Source: Xanthobacteraceae bacterium (GTDB lineage: Bacteria > Pseudomonadota > Alphaproteobacteria > Rhizobiales > Xanthobacteraceae). Taken from it: 64,000 nt of DNA. Location: assembly GCA_031291445.1 (NCBI GenBank), contig JARLJA010000149.1, positions 1-64,000 on the forward strand. Reading direction: 5' to 3'. A program made the position numbers and the translations under genes. Each line of letters opens with the position of its first letter. Positions within the stretch are counted from its first letter, which is position 1. A model generated the notes under the pieces. It made no database searches and was not told the origin of the DNA. It saw only the letters and a program-made list of their open reading frames with translations. Positions 9,567-19,585 of the stretch are shown here, one piece after another.

Positions 9567-9696
9567 TCTGGTTGTGCGCCCCCGTTCGGCCTGCGCCGAT
9601 CTGAGGCTCGCAGGCGCAACGTGCCCCACACGATGATGTGGTTACCGGAACTCGCCGTGATGTGGGATATTACTTGCGGACGCGAGGACAGGTTCA

Positions 9697-10539
9697 GTGC
9701 GTGGTTCCAGTTGGCTGGCCATCGGCGCTGTGGTTGGCGCAATGGCCGTCGTTTCGGGCGACACCCTGCGGGCGGCCGCGCCGGCGGCGCCTGCTGCTGC
9801 GGCACAAGATGATCCGCTTGCGGTCGATGTCGAACTGATCCTGGCGGTCGACGTGTCGTACTCCATGGACATGGATGAGCTCGCGCTGCAGCGCGAGGGC
9901 TATGCCGGCGCCATCACCTCGCCGGACTTCCTGAAGGCGCTAAAGGGGGGCCCCAACGGCCGGATCGCGGTGACCTATTTCGAGTGGGCGTCGGTGACCG
10001 ACCAGAAGGTCGTGGTGCCGTGGCGCCTGATCGATGGTCCCGAGGCGGCCGACGCCGTCGCCGCCGAGATCCTGCGGACACCGATCCGGCGCGCCTCGCG
10101 GACGTCGATTTCCGGGGCGATCGATTTCGCCGTGCCGCTGTTCGACAGCAGCGGCTATCACGGATTGCGCAGGGTGATCGATATTTCCGGCGATGGCCCC
10201 AACAACAACGGCGGTCCTGTCGCGCCTGCGCGCGATGCGGCGATCGCGAAGGGGATCACCATCAACGGCCTCCCGATCATGCTGAAGGCTCCGACGCCGG
10301 CGACGATGGATATCGAGGATCTCGACTTCTATTACGAGGACTGCGTGATCGGCGGCAACGGCGCGTTCGTGGTCTCGATCAAGACCCGCGAGAAATTCAA
10401 GGAAGCGATCCGCACCAAGCTCATCCTCGAAGTGGCAGGCAGGGACCACCACGTCGCGGTGGTGCCGGCGGCGGCGCAAGCGCCGCGGGTGCCTTGCACC
10501 ATCGGCGAGCAGCTCTGGCAGGACCGCTGGGGACGCTAA
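9697..10539 (+). CDS. DUF1194 family exported protein with vWA-like fold
   Basis: The 280-residue protein starts at GTG 9697 with AGGA eight bases upstream. A signal peptide of about 26-36 residues precedes an Ala/Pro-rich linker. The body begins VDVELILAVDVSYSMDMDE, where DVSYSM is the metal-ion-dependent adhesion (DxSxS-type) motif of von Willebrand A domains. RVIDISGDGPNNNGG and TINGLPIM are further hallmarks of DUF1194. These proteins are periplasmic or secreted and of unknown role. It stands alone, downstream of the aroC block. Confidence 0.82.
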   Translation: MRGSSWLAIGAVVGAMAVVSGDTLRAAAPAAPAAAAQDDPLAVDVELILAVDVSYSMDMDELALQREGYAGAITSPDFLKALKGGPNGRIAVTYFEWASVTDQKVVVPWRLIDGPEAADAVAAEILRTPIRRASRTSISGAIDFAVPLFDSSGYHGLRRVIDISGDGPNNNGGPVAPARDAAIAKGITINGLPIMLKAPTPATMDIEDLDFYYEDCVIGGNGAFVVSIKTREKFKEAIRTKLILEVAGRDHHVAVVPAAAQAPRVPCTIGEQLWQDRWGR

Positions 10540-10554
10540 AGCATTTTCCGCTTG

Positions 10555-10700
10555 AATTGACTCGTCATGCCCGGCCAGCGCGATCCGTCTTCGACGGATC
10601 GCTAGGACTAAGGTCTGCCGGGCATCCACGACTTCACAAAGCTTCAATTAGGAAGACGTGGATGGCCGGGACAAGCCCGGCCATGACGAAGGATGGGTCA
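10555..10700. repeat. Intergenic palindromic repeat pair
   Basis: The gap between the DUF1194 gene and the convergent methyltransferase gene holds two hairpin-forming blocks. One begins CGTCATGCCCGGCC and closes TGCCGGGCATCCACGACTT. The other reads GAAGACGTGGATGGCCGGGAC followed by AAGCCCGGCCATGACGA. The outer ends of the two blocks are also mutually inverted. This is a different repeat type from the one at the window start. Confidence 0.6.
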
Positions 10701-10717
10701 GCTGACCTGGAAAACGC

Positions 10718-11959
10718 TTAGCCGCGACGAAAGCATGCCACCAGCTCGACATGGGCGCTGTGTCTGAACTGGTCGACCGGCGTGACCTGCTCGCAGCGAT
10801 AGCCGCCGGCGATCAGGATCGATGCGTCCCGCGCGAACGTCGCGGCATTGCAGGATACGGCCACGATGACGGGAACGCCGCAGCCGGCGAGCTGCTGGGC
10901 CTGCGCCTGCGCGCCCTGACGGGGCGGATCGAACACCACGGCGTCGACCTCGCGCAGCTCGGACGCCATCATGGGGCGGCGAAACAGGTCGCGCACCGTC
11001 GCCGCGACCGGCTTCAGGCCCGGGGCCGCTTGTGCGGCTTTTTGTAGCGCGGCGACGGCGCCTTCGTCGCTGTCGGCGGCGAACACGCGGGCGCGCTGCG
11101 CCAGACGCAGCGAAAACGGGCCGACGCCGCAGAACAGATCCGCGACCCGCCTGGCGCGACCGCAATGGGCGAGCACCAGCGCGGCGAGCGCCTCCTCGCC
11201 GGCTTGCGTCGCCTGCAGGAACGAGCCTGGCGGCAACGTGACGTCCGCGGTCCCGACCCGCACCACCGGCGGACGGTGCATCACCACCAGTTCGCCATGG
11301 CGCGTCAGGTGGATGATGCCGAACCGTGCGGTGAGCCGCGACAGCTCGGCAAGCGCCGCGGTGGCGAGCGGCCCGGAGCCGCGAACGTCGACGTCGAGCC
11401 CGTCGCGCGTCGCGGTGAACTGGAGGTCGAGCTGCTTGCCGGTGCCGCTGAGCGCCTGCGCCAGCGCCCGCGCAGCGTCGAACGCGCCGTTCAGCGCCGG
11501 ATCGAGGATCGGACAGCGATCGATCGGCACGATGTCGTGGCTGCCGGGGGCGGCGAAGCCGACCTGAACGGTCGCGCTCGATCCGCGCCGGGCGTGCGCC
11601 ACGATCCGCCGCCGCCCGCTGCCGTGGGCGTCGACGGCGGCATCGACCGGACAGGCGAGGCCGGCCTGTTGCAGCGCGTCGACCACCAGCTGGCGCTTCC
11701 ACGCCAGATAGGCGGCGGGTTGCCAGTGCTGAATGGCGCAGCCGCCGCAGGCGCCGAAATGCGGGCAGAACGGCGTCACCCGATCGGGGCTCGCGCGCTC
11801 GATCGCAACGAGGCGGCGGCGATCGGGATGGTCGGGCATCGCCTCAACCGTCGCCACCTCGCCGGGCAGTGCGTAGGGGACGTAGATCGGGTGGCCATCG
11901 GCGATGGCGACGCCGTCGCCGCGATGGCCAACATGGTCGATCGTCAGGCGTTCAGCCAC
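10718..11959 (-). CDS. TRAM-domain RNA m5U methyltransferase (RlmD/TrmA family)
   Basis: The 413-residue enzyme should methylate C5 of a uridine in rRNA or tRNA with SAM. An N-terminal TRAM domain (about 1-57) is followed by cysteines for a 4Fe-4S cluster (Cys65, Cys71, Cys74 in [10 protein letters not shown], the fourth in DRCPIL). Next comes a Rossmann methyltransferase domain with [16 protein letters not shown], the FDPPRQGA motif, the nucleophile Cys370 in [11 protein letters not shown], and the base Glu405 in HVELVACF. It overlaps the upstream tlyA by 8 nt, so the pair is co-translated. RlmD is the best guess; RlmC or TrmA-like specificity is possible. Confidence 0.88.
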   Translation of the reverse strand: MAERLTIDHVGHRGDGVAIADGHPIYVPYALPGEVATVEAMPDHPDRRRLVAIERASPDRVTPFCPHFGACGGCAIQHWQPAAYLAWKRQLVVDALQQAGLACPVDAAVDAHGSGRRRIVAHARRGSSATVQVGFAAPGSHDIVPIDRCPILDPALNGAFDAARALAQALSGTGKQLDLQFTATRDGLDVDVRGSGPLATAALAELSRLTARFGIIHLTRHGELVVMHRPPVVRVGTADVTLPPGSFLQATQAGEEALAALVLAHCGRARRVADLFCGVGPFSLRLAQRARVFAADSDEGAVAALQKAAQAAPGLKPVAATVRDLFRRPMMASELREVDAVVFDPPRQGAQAQAQQLAGCGVPVIVAVSCNAATFARDASILIAGGYRCEQVTPVDQFRHSAHVELVACFRRG

Positions 11960-12683
11960 GGCGCGCCCCGACGAAGAATTCGAGGTTGCCGTCGCCGCCG
12001 GCGATCGGCGAGGGGAACACGGCGACCTGGTCGCAGCCCAGCGATGTCACGAAGGCGACGATGTCGTCGCAGACCGCGGCGTGAACCGCGGCGTCGCGGA
12101 TGATGCCCTTCTTCGAGTGGCGGCGCTCGGCCTCGAACTGCGGCTTGATCAGCGCCAGCAGGTCGGTTGGTCGTGCCGCGATCGACAACGCAGCCGGGAG
12201 GACGAGCTTCAGCGAAATGAAGCTGGCGTCGATCACCACCAGATCCGGCCGCTCGGGGACCTGCTCCGGCGCGAGGTCGCGAATGTCGGTGCCTTCGATC
12301 GCGTGCAGCCGGTGATGGCCGCGCAACCGCGCATGCAGCTGATCGTGGCCGACGTCGACGGCATGAACCAGCCGCGCGCCGCGGGTCAGCAGCACCTCAG
12401 TGAAACCGCCGGTCGACGCGCCGACGTCGAGACAGACGCGGCCTTCCACCGCGATCGGATATCGCTCGAGCGCGCCGCTGAGCTTGACGCCGCCGCGCGA
12501 CACCCAGGGGTGCGCCGGCTCGGCGGTGAGTTCGGCATCCTGCGCGATCAGGTCGGAGGCCCGCGCCACGGCGCGGCCGTCGGCGGTGACGAGACCCGCC
12601 GTGATGGCGGCCTGCGCCCGCGCCCGGCTTTCGAACAGGCCGCGCGCCACCAGCACCAGGTCGGCGCGCTGCCGTTCGGGCAC
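11952..12683 (-). CDS. tlyA: TlyA-family rRNA methyltransferase / hemolysin-like protein
   Basis: This 243-residue protein has an N-terminal S4 RNA-binding domain ([31 protein letters not shown]) and a C-terminal FtsJ-like methyltransferase fold with the SAM loop [16 protein letters not shown] and later [12 protein letters not shown] and [11 protein letters not shown]. The family makes 2'-O-methylcytidine in rRNA in mycobacteria; older annotations call it hemolysin A. It sits 3 nt after dxs on the same strand and overlaps the next methyltransferase gene, so dxs-tlyA-RlmD-like is one operon. Confidence 0.9.
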   Translation of the reverse strand: MPERQRADLVLVARGLFESRARAQAAITAGLVTADGRAVARASDLIAQDAELTAEPAHPWVSRGGVKLSGALERYPIAVEGRVCLDVGASTGGFTEVLLTRGARLVHAVDVGHDQLHARLRGHHRLHAIEGTDIRDLAPEQVPERPDLVVIDASFISLKLVLPAALSIAARPTDLLALIKPQFEAERRHSKKGIIRDAAVHAAVCDDIVAFVTSLGCDQVAVFPSPIAGGDGNLEFFVGARRG

Positions 12684-12686
12684 GGC

Positions 12687-14609
12687 TCAGGCCAGTTTGG
12701 GCGCTTTGGCCTTGGCTTCCACGCCCAGCGCCTCGAACGCCTTGGCGACGATGGCCTTGGCATCGAGTCCGGCCTTGGCGTACATGGCCGCCGGCGTATC
12801 CTGGTCGAGGAAGACGTCCGGCAGCACCATGGCGCGGACGCGCAGGCCGTTGTCGAGTGCGCCGTGATCCGACAGCGACTGCAGGACGTGGGAGCCGAAG
12901 CCGCCGATCGAGCCTTCCTCGATCGTGATCAGGACCTGGTGGTCACGGGCGAGCTGAAGCACGAGGTCGACGTCGAGCGGCTTCATGAAGCGTGCGTCGG
13001 CGACCGTCGTGGACAGGCCATGGGCGTCGAGCTCGTCGGCGGCCTTGAGACATTCGCCGAGGCGGGTGCCGAACGAGAGCAGCGCGACCTTGCTGCCCTC
13101 GCGCAGCACGCGGCCCTTGCCGATCGGCAGCGGCACGCCAAATTCGGGCATCTCGACGCCGCGGCCTTCGCCGCGCGGATAGCGCAGCGCGCTGGGCGCA
13201 TCGTTGATGGCGACCTGGGTCGCCACCATGTGCACGAGCTCGGCCTCGTCCGCCGCCGCCATGATCACGAAGCCGGGCAGGCAGCCGAGATAGGCGTTGT
13301 CGAACGAGCCGGCATGGGTCGAGCCGTCGGCGCCGACCAGGCCGGCACGGTCGATGGCGAAGCGCACCGGCAGGCGCTGGATCGCCACGTCGTGAACCAC
13401 CTGGTCGTAGCCGCGCTGCAGGAAGGTGGAATAGATCGCGCAGAACGGCTTGTAGCCCTCGGTGGCGAGACCGGCGGCGAAGGTGACGGCGTGCTGCTCG
13501 GCGATGCCGACGTCGAAGGTGCGCTCGGGAAATGCCTTGCCGAACATGTCGATGCCGGTGCCGCCGGGCATCGCCGCGGTGATCCCGACGATCTTGTCGT
13601 CCTTCTGCGCTTCCTTGATCAGGCTGTTGCCGAACACCGAGGTGTAGGCCGGTGCGTTGGACTTGGCCTTGGCCTGGGCGCCGGTGGCGACGTCGAACTT
13701 GACCACGCCGTGATACTTGTCGGCCGAGGCTTCCGCCGGCGGATAGCCCTTGCCCTTCTTGGTGATGACGTGGACCAGGATCGGCCCGTTCTTGGCGTCG
13801 CGCACGTTGGTCAGCACCGGCAGCAGGTGATCGAGATTGTGGCCGTCGATCGGGCCGACATAGAAGAGGCCGAGCTCCTCGAACAGCGTGCCGCCGGTCA
13901 CCATGCCCCGGGCATATTCCTCGGCGCGCATGGCGTGCTGCTCGAAAAACTTCGGCAGCCGGTGGGCGATGCCCTTGGCGATCTCGCGGATCGACTGGTA
14001 GGTGTGGCCGGACAACAGGCGGGCGAGATACGCCGACATCGCGCCGACCGGCGGTGCGATCGACATCTCGTTGTCGTTGAGGATGACGACGAGGCGCGAG
14101 TTCATCGCGCCGGCGTTGTTCATGGCCTCATAGGCCATGCCGGCGGACATCGAGCCGTCGCCGATCACGGCGACCACGTTGTTCTTGCCGCCCGACAGGT
14201 CGCGCGCCACCGCCATGCCGAGCCCCGCCGAGATCGAGGTCGAGGAATGCGCGGCGCCGAACGGATCGTATTCGCTCTCGGCGCGCTTGGTGAAGCCGGA
14301 GAGGCCGCCGCCGGTGCGCAGGGTGCGGATGCGGTCGCGCCGCCCGGTGAGAATCTTGTGGGGATAGGCCTGGTGGCCGACGTCCCAGATCACGCGGTCC
14401 TGCGGGGTGTTGAAGACGTAGTGCAGGGCCACCGTGAGCTCGACCACGCCAAGGCCGGCGCCGAGATGCCCGCCCGTCACCGAGACCGCGCTGATGGTTT
14501 CCTGGCGCAGTTCGTCCGCCACCTGACGCAGCTGCTCGGGCTTCAGGCGGCGCAGCAGGTCGGGGGTCGAGATGGTATCGAGGAGGGGAGTCTGGCTGGG
14601 AGCTGACAC
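12687..14609 (-). CDS. dxs: 1-deoxy-D-xylulose-5-phosphate synthase
   Basis: Dxs condenses pyruvate and glyceraldehyde 3-phosphate, the entry step of the MEP isoprenoid pathway. At 640 residues it has normal length. The thiamine-diphosphate/Mg2+ motif is [18 protein letters not shown]. The transketolase pyrimidine-binding half contains [10 protein letters not shown] with the catalytic Glu, [18 protein letters not shown], and a C-terminal transketolase domain with [12 protein letters not shown]. It is the first gene of the dxs-tlyA-RlmD-like operon. The 900-residue antisense ORF on the plus strand is a codon-bias shadow. Confidence 0.96.
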   Translation of the reverse strand: MSAPSQTPLLDTISTPDLLRRLKPEQLRQVADELRQETISAVSVTGGHLGAGLGVVELTVALHYVFNTPQDRVIWDVGHQAYPHKILTGRRDRIRTLRTGGGLSGFTKRAESEYDPFGAAHSSTSISAGLGMAVARDLSGGKNNVVAVIGDGSMSAGMAYEAMNNAGAMNSRLVVILNDNEMSIAPPVGAMSAYLARLLSGHTYQSIREIAKGIAHRLPKFFEQHAMRAEEYARGMVTGGTLFEELGLFYVGPIDGHNLDHLLPVLTNVRDAKNGPILVHVITKKGKGYPPAEASADKYHGVVKFDVATGAQAKAKSNAPAYTSVFGNSLIKEAQKDDKIVGITAAMPGGTGIDMFGKAFPERTFDVGIAEQHAVTFAAGLATEGYKPFCAIYSTFLQRGYDQVVHDVAIQRLPVRFAIDRAGLVGADGSTHAGSFDNAYLGCLPGFVIMAAADEAELVHMVATQVAINDAPSALRYPRGEGRGVEMPEFGVPLPIGKGRVLREGSKVALLSFGTRLGECLKAADELDAHGLSTTVADARFMKPLDVDLVLQLARDHQVLITIEEGSIGGFGSHVLQSLSDHGALDNGLRVRAMVLPDVFLDQDTPAAMYAKAGLDAKAIVAKAFEALGVEAKAKAPKLA

Positions 14610-15265
14610 GTGTGATCATCCTTCGGTTCTGCCGGGCCGCATCGCTTGCAGGCGCCGTGCAACAACGGCGACGAGAGGGCGATGTTCAGCCGCGGTTAGC
14701 GTAATCGTCTGAGGGGCATTTGCCGCGAGAAATGCTTTCCGGGACCGCCGTCACGCGCGCGCAAGATCCCGGAAACGCGAAACGATCCCGTCGCTTACAC
14801 CAATATTGACGGCAAGCCAATCCACGGGATGATCCGAATTGGACCCGGGCCCCCCGCTCCAATGGGTCGGCTGGATCCTGCGGAAGGTTCGACGATATTG
14901 CTAAAAAACCGATTGGTGGCCGAGGCTTAGCCGGATGGTTCCGGCGTCCGGGCGGCGGCCCTACTGGATTCACGCATCTCGATCCGTTGACCGAGAAGGA
15001 GACGATGTGTTGCGCACTCCCTCCCCCTTGTGGGGGAGGGCCGGGGAGGGGGGTAAGCCGCAAACTCTGAAATTTGATGTGAGGGCGGAAGCAGCGAGCA
15101 GTCGCGCTGCGGCTTCTCCATCACCCCCCTCCCTAACCCTCCCCCACAAGGGGGGAGGGAACTGGTCACTGCCCGAAAGCGAAGCTCCTGGACGACATAC
15201 TCAGGACCACTACGAGTTCAGGACCACTCCGAGATGTGTGAATGTCGTAGGGCGCCGGCCCGGGG
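14610..15265. other. 656-nt gene-poor gap with a large inverted repeat
   Basis: I see no credible coding sequence between dxs and xseB. The short minus-strand ORF at 14686-15063 is low in convincing features and runs across the repeat. Two GC-rich arms, about 15015-15056 (ACTCCCTCCCCCTTGTGGG ...) and 15119-15162 (ending CCCCACAAGGGGGGAGGGA), are near-perfect reverse complements separated by about 62 nt. A transcript through here would fold into a very stable hairpin. The dxs promoter should lie near 14620-14900, but no clear box is visible. Confidence 0.6.
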
Positions 15266-15517
15266 CTATTGGACGTCGAGCGGCTCGGTCCCGACCACCT
15301 GGCCCGAGCTGTCGGTGGTGATCTTGTCAACCCGCGCCTCGGCCTGGCGCAGCAACTCGTCGCAGCGCCGCTTCAGGGCTTCGCCGCGCTCGTAGATCGT
15401 CACCGATTCCTCTAGCGGCACCTTGCCGTCTTCCAGCCGCTTGACGATGGTCTCGAGCTCCTCGATGGCGCGCTCGAAGCTCAGTCGCTTGACGTCCGCA
15501 TTGGTATTGTCGGCCAT
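15266..15517 (-). CDS. xseB: Exodeoxyribonuclease VII small subunit
   Basis: This 83-residue protein is the small subunit of exonuclease VII, which degrades single-stranded DNA with XseA. The core LSFERAIEELETIVKRLEDGKVPLEESVTIYERGEALKRRCDELLRQAEARVDKI matches the helical-hairpin family over nearly its whole length. The gene for XseA is not in the window. It lies in the same direction as the downstream dxs operon but is separated from it by the long repeat-bearing gap. Confidence 0.93.
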   Translation of the reverse strand: MADNTNADVKRLSFERAIEELETIVKRLEDGKVPLEESVTIYERGEALKRRCDELLRQAEARVDKITTDSSGQVVGTEPLDVQ

Positions 15518-15562
15518 GCCTGCGAATCCTTCAGCCGCAGCGCCTGCTCCGGCATCTCATGT

Positions 15563-15622
15563 GTCCAGATCATCTGGGTCCAGATTATCCGTGTCCAGAT
15601 TGTCTTTGTTCGGGTTATCGAG
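15563..15622. repeat. Short tandem repeat of a 15-nt unit
   Basis: Three adjacent 15-nt units, GTCCAGATCATCTGG, GTCCAGATTATCCGT and GTCCAGATTGTCTTT, lie directly upstream of xseB (minus strand), and GTTCGGGTTATCGAG may be a decayed fourth. Each shares the GTCCAGAT core. They occupy the 119-nt gap between xseB and the deacetylase-like gene. Confidence 0.7.
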
Positions 15623-15636
15623 AGTTCCGGTGGGCG

Positions 15637-16566
15637 TCAGGCATTCATCAGGGCCGTGACATGCGCGGCGACGGAATCGCTCAAACCCTGCAGATCATAG
15701 CCGCCTTCCAGCAGCGAGACAATTCGGCCGCCGGCGGTCGCGTCGGCGACCTCCATCAGCTTTTGCGTGACCCAGGTGTAGTCGCTCTCCTGCAGGCGGA
15801 TGTTGGCGAGCGGGTCCCGCCAGTGGGCGTCGAAGCCGGCCGAGATCACGATCAGCTCCGGGGCGAAGGCCTTCAGCCGCGGCAGGATCAGGGCCTCGAA
15901 GGCCTCGCGAAACCGCTCGCCGCCGTCGCCGGCGCGCAATGGCGCGTTGACCACGGTGTTGTGCTCGCCGCGCTCGGAGAACGCGCCGGTGCCGGGAAAC
16001 AGCGGCATCTCGTGGGTCGAGCAATACATCACGGTGGGATCGGACCAGAAGATGTCCTGGGTGCCGTTGCCGTGGTGGACGTCGAAATCGACCACCGCGG
16101 CGCGGCCGATGCCGTGCTTGCGCTGGGCGTAGCGCGCCGCGATCGCGGCGTTGTCGAAGAAGCAGAACCCCATGGGCTTGGCGACCTCGGCGTGATGCCC
16201 GGGCGGACGCGTGGCGACGAAGGCGTTGGCGGTCTCGCCGCCCATCACCGCGTCGACCGCGGCGGTGGCGCCGCCGACGCAGCGCAGCGCCGCCTCCCAG
16301 GTGCCGGGCGACATCGAGGTGTCGCCGTCGATGAAGGCAAGACCCTCGGCGGGCGAGATGTGCTGCAGCTCGTTGACGTAGAAGTCGCTGTGGCACAGCG
16401 TGATGTCGTCGAGCCGGCCGGTGGGCGCCTCGCGGCGCGTCAGCGCGCCGAAGGACGGCTGCGCCAGCGCCTGCTGCACCGCCTGCAAGCGTTCCGGACA
16501 CTCCGGATGTCCCTCGGGCATGACATGGGACAGGCACGCGGAATGGGTGATCAGCAAAGTCGACAT
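15637..16566 (-). CDS. Histone-deacetylase-like amidohydrolase
   Basis: The 309-residue protein is a zinc-dependent deacetylase of the class II HDAC/acetylpolyamine amidohydrolase superfamily. It shows the paired-His motif RPPGHHAEVAKPMGFCFFDNAAIAARYA, the zinc ligands in VVDFDVHHGNGTQDIFW, and ISAGFDAHWRDPLA. Bacterial members act on acetylated polyamines, acetoin-like compounds or protein lysines, so the substrate is open. Start MSTLLITHSA fits the family. It is followed by xseB 119 nt downstream. Confidence 0.9.
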   Translation of the reverse strand: MSTLLITHSACLSHVMPEGHPECPERLQAVQQALAQPSFGALTRREAPTGRLDDITLCHSDFYVNELQHISPAEGLAFIDGDTSMSPGTWEAALRCVGGATAAVDAVMGGETANAFVATRPPGHHAEVAKPMGFCFFDNAAIAARYAQRKHGIGRAAVVDFDVHHGNGTQDIFWSDPTVMYCSTHEMPLFPGTGAFSERGEHNTVVNAPLRAGDGGERFREAFEALILPRLKAFAPELIVISAGFDAHWRDPLANIRLQESDYTWVTQKLMEVADATAGGRIVSLLEGGYDLQGLSDSVAAHVTALMNA

Positions 16567-16641
16567 GGACGCCTTACCCTTTCACTTCACCCGCCGCGCG
16601 GCGGCATCGCCGACCGGCGCGGGGGCTCTTGAACAATAACA

Positions 16642-18414
16642 CTAGGCGACCAGAACGGCCTCGGCATCGGTCACCGCTGCGGCGCCCTCGGTCACCGAGC
16701 GCTCGAGACCGCCGGCCTGCACGGCGATGTTCTCCGCGAAGAAGCGCGCCAGCAGCGCGTAGCGGCGGTCGTGGCCGGCACCGCGCGCCGCCAGCGCCTC
16801 GCGGGCGAGCAGCCCGCCGCCCACGGTGACGCTGAACAGGCGCAGATACGGGGTCGTGCCGGCCAGCGCATCGCCCGGTGCCGACGCCAGGCGCTCCAGC
16901 AGCCAGCGACTGGCGCGATCGAGCGCGCCGAGCGCCTCGGTGAGCTTGGCGGCGGTGGTGCCGAAGGCCGGGTCGTTGGACTGCTCGACCTCGGCGACGG
17001 TCTTCGCCAACTCGTCGAGCAGCGCGAACACCGCGGCGCCGCCCTGCGCGGCGAGCTTGCGCGTGACCAGGTCGATCGACTGGATGCCGTTGGTGCCCTC
17101 GTAGATGGTGGTGATGCGCGCGTCGCGGATGTACTGCGCCGCGCCGGTCTCCTCGATGAAGCCCATGCCGCCGTGGACCTGGACGCCCAGCGCCGAGACC
17201 TCGTTGCCGACGTCAGTGGAGAACGCCTTGGCGATCGGCGTCAGCAGCGCGGCGCGGGCGGCGGCCGCGGCGCGGACGCCGGCATCGGGCGCGCGGTGCG
17301 ATACGTCGATCGCCACTGCGGTGGCGTAGCAGATGGTGCGGGCCGCCGCCGTCAGCGCGCGCATCTGCATCAGCATGCGCCGGATGTCGGGGTGGGCGAA
17401 GATCGGATCGGGGCCGCCGTCCTTATGGCCGACGGCCTTGCCCTGCCGGCGTTCGTGGGAGAAGGCGAGCGCCTGCTGATAGGCGCGGTCGGCGACGCCG
17501 ACCCCCTCAAGACCGACGCCGAGGCGCGCCTGGTTCATCATGGTGAACATGCAGGTCATGCCGCGATTTTCCTCGCCGATCAGGTAGCCGATGGCGCCGC
17601 CCTTGTCGCCCATGGTCATGGTGCAGGTGGGCGAGGCGTGCATGCCGAGCTTGTGCTCGACGCTGCTGGCGAAGATGTCGTTGCGGGCGCCGAGCGAGCC
17701 GTCCGCGTTGACGAGGAATTTCGGAACCAGGAACAGCGAGATGCCCTTGGTGCCGGCCGGTGCGTCCGGCAGCCGCGCCAGCACGAAATGCACGATATTG
17801 TCGGTCATGTCGTGCTCGCCGTAGGTAATGAAGATCTTGGTGCCGGTGAGGCGGTAGGAGCCGTCGCCGGCGCGCTCGGCGCGGCTGCGCAGCGCGCCGA
17901 CGTCGGAGCCGGCCTGCGGCTCGGTGAGCTGCATGGTGCCGGTCCACGCGCCGGAGATCAGCTTGGCGAGGTAGATCCGCTTCAATTCGTCGCTGCCGTG
18001 GGCTTCCAGCGCCTCGATGGCGCTGGCGGTGAGCAGCGGACACAGGCCGAAGGCGACGTTGGATGCGCTCCAGATCTCGGTGCAGGCGGCATTGATGGCG
18101 AGCGGCAGGCCCTGGCCGCCCCAGGCTTCCGAGCCGGAAACCGCGTTCCAGCCGGCCTCGGTCCAGCGCCGGTAGGCGTCGGGCCAGCCGGGCGCGGTGG
18201 TGACCTTGCCGGCCTCGAGCTTGATGCCGTGGGTGTCGCCGACCCGGTTGAGCGGCGCCAGCACGTCGGTGGCGAACTTGCCGGCTTCCTCGAGGATCGC
18301 CGCGGTCATGTCGCCGTCGTAGTCCCCGTAATGGCCGGCCGCCAGCGCGGCCTTGAGCCCGGCGCCGTGGTTGAGCGCCAGCAGCATGTCATCGATCGGG
18401 GCACGGTAGGTCAT
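16642..18414 (-). CDS. Acyl-CoA dehydrogenase, DmdC-type (about 590 aa)
   Basis: This 590-residue flavoprotein belongs to the long acyl-CoA dehydrogenases that include 3-methylmercaptopropionyl-CoA dehydrogenase. It starts MTYRAPIDDMLLALNHGAG, the short N-terminal domain typical of that group. The middle has MQLTEPQAGSDVGALRSRAE (flavin and substrate contacts) and the C-terminal part has VQVHGGMGFIEETGAAQYIRDARITTIYEGTNGIQS with the catalytic Glu. GAGGAG precedes the ATG at 18414; the track extension to 18546 is rejected. Genes for DMSP use are not seen nearby, so it may simply serve fatty-acid or branched-chain oxidation. Confidence 0.88.
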   Translation of the reverse strand: MTYRAPIDDMLLALNHGAGLKAALAAGHYGDYDGDMTAAILEEAGKFATDVLAPLNRVGDTHGIKLEAGKVTTAPGWPDAYRRWTEAGWNAVSGSEAWGGQGLPLAINAACTEIWSASNVAFGLCPLLTASAIEALEAHGSDELKRIYLAKLISGAWTGTMQLTEPQAGSDVGALRSRAERAGDGSYRLTGTKIFITYGEHDMTDNIVHFVLARLPDAPAGTKGISLFLVPKFLVNADGSLGARNDIFASSVEHKLGMHASPTCTMTMGDKGGAIGYLIGEENRGMTCMFTMMNQARLGVGLEGVGVADRAYQQALAFSHERRQGKAVGHKDGGPDPIFAHPDIRRMLMQMRALTAAARTICYATAVAIDVSHRAPDAGVRAAAAARAALLTPIAKAFSTDVGNEVSALGVQVHGGMGFIEETGAAQYIRDARITTIYEGTNGIQSIDLVTRKLAAQGGAAVFALLDELAKTVAEVEQSNDPAFGTTAAKLTEALGALDRASRWLLERLASAPGDALAGTTPYLRLFSVTVGGGLLAREALAARGAGHDRRYALLARFFAENIAVQAGGLERSVTEGAAAVTDAEAVLVA

Positions 18415-18796
18415 CGGTGGGGCTCTCCTCGGGGGCAGCAGTGTGCCGGAAGGTCCGGCCGTGACCGCCCAAGGCGTGGGCGCGGCAGGAGATCGGCGAT
18501 TTTGTTCATTGCCGGCAAATTTGGCATGCCGGGGCACGGGCTTCAAACGATAAGGATCAATTTTTCCGTGCGGCGGGAGCCAGGGATGCGAGCCCGGCTT
18601 ATATAAGAGTGTCGCGCGGGTCCTCCAACGGTAAAGGCGGCTCCGATCGGTCGCCGCAGCTGAACCCGGGCGGGCCGTCGCAGGGCCGCGCGCCGCCCGG
18701 CCAACCCCCTGCTTGAATTGGCCGACCTCCCGCTATACACCGGCGAGGCCTGAGGCATTCCGCGCGGCCAGAGGCCTGCCTCCTCCTCCGGGCTAT

Positions 18797-18871
18797 TGGG
18801 GCGTCGCCAAGTGGTAAGGCAGTGGATTTTGATTCCACCATGCGGAGGTTCGAACCCTCCCGCCCCAGCCA
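18797..18871 (+). tRNA. tRNA-Gln (anticodon TTG), intact, CCA encoded
   Basis: A full cloverleaf can be drawn. The acceptor stem is TGGGGCG/CGCCCCA with discriminator G and encoded CCA. The anticodon stem GTGGA/TCCAC has loop TTTTGAT, giving anticodon TTG (Gln). The T arm is GGAGG-TTCGAAC-CCTCC. Its 3' half is duplicated at 32646-32694, so this gene is the probable insertion target of the island that follows. Confidence 0.95.
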
Positions 18872-18994
18872 GAAATCTTCGTTGTAAATCAATCGACTAG
18901 AGAACGAATTACGAGGCGTTGTCGTCGATTCCCATGTCCAATGTGTCGCGTCATGTCGCAAAAATTTATGTTTGTCTCCAAGCGCTCCCGAACA

Positions 18995-19190
18995 CTGGCG
19001 CAGCGGCGGTTCGATCGGCACCACCTTCACCTACAATCTCAACGGCAACCAGACCGTAGGGTTCGGCCGCAACATCACCTTGACGTCCTACAACAAGCCC
19101 TTGAGCATCACCCTGGGCTCACGACCCATCAACTTCCTCGACGATACTGACCACCAGCACTTCAAGCAGATCGCGCTAACTACAAAGTGA
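18995..19190 (+). pseudogene. RHS/YD-repeat protein fragment
   Basis: The frame at 18972-19190 reads GTTFTYNLNGNQTVGFGRNITLTSYNKPLSITLGSRPINFLDD, which is the tyrosine-aspartate repeat style of RHS proteins near their core domain. Only about 55 residues remain, with no start or C-terminal toxin part, so this is a broken remnant. It lies between the tRNA-Gln gene and an IS fragment. Confidence 0.65.
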
Positions 19191-19252
19191 AATTCAACTG
19201 AAGCGACGGTTCCATGAAAGTGCGCTGTAAAAACATCTTAGACGAACGCAAT

Positions 19253-19585
19253 TGAACCGCCCCGGGATTGTCGGAGGCTCCAACTCTTGAGAGGATGGAG
19301 CCATGACAAGCAAGACCACGAACAAGTTCTCACCTGAAGTGCGTGCGCGTGCGGTGCGGATGGTGATGGAGCACCGGGGCGATCACGCCTCGGAATGGGC
19401 GGCGATTGTTTCGATCGCGGCGAAGATCGGCTGCGTGGCGCAGACGCTTCACAACTGGGTTCGGCAGGTCGAGCGCGACCAAGGTGTCCGGGGTGGCGCG
19501 ACGACCGAGGAACGTGAGCGGATCAAGGCGCTGGAGCGCGAGAACCGCGAGCTTCGCCAGGCCAACGAGATCCTTCGAATTACAG
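19253..19585 (+). mobile_element. Left end and truncated OrfA of an IS3-family element
   Basis: The end-like sequence TGAACCGCCCCGGGATTG precedes an ATG at 19303. The ORF begins [28 protein letters not shown], has a helix-turn-helix ([21 protein letters not shown]) and a leucine-zipper-like [19 protein letters not shown], the normal design of IS3 OrfA. Homology stops at about 19580, where OrfA would continue and OrfB with its DDE triad should follow; neither is present. The remaining frame to 19854 is unrelated. The element cannot transpose by itself. Confidence 0.8.

Noticed and set aside
11904-14606. 900-residue plus-strand ORF antisense to dxs and tlyA
   Set aside because: Asp/Arg/Gly/Val-rich filler without domains; it is the usual open antisense frame of GC-rich coding DNA, and dxs is unmistakable on the other strand.
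16771-18606. 611-residue plus-strand ORF antisense to the acyl-CoA dehydrogenase gene
   Set aside because: Shadow frame with no recognisable motif; the minus-strand gene has all family signatures.
19400-19425. GATTGTTTCGATC inside the IS3 OrfA, considered as a second nod box
   Set aside because: Only about ten bases agree and the second half site is missing; it lies within coding sequence.
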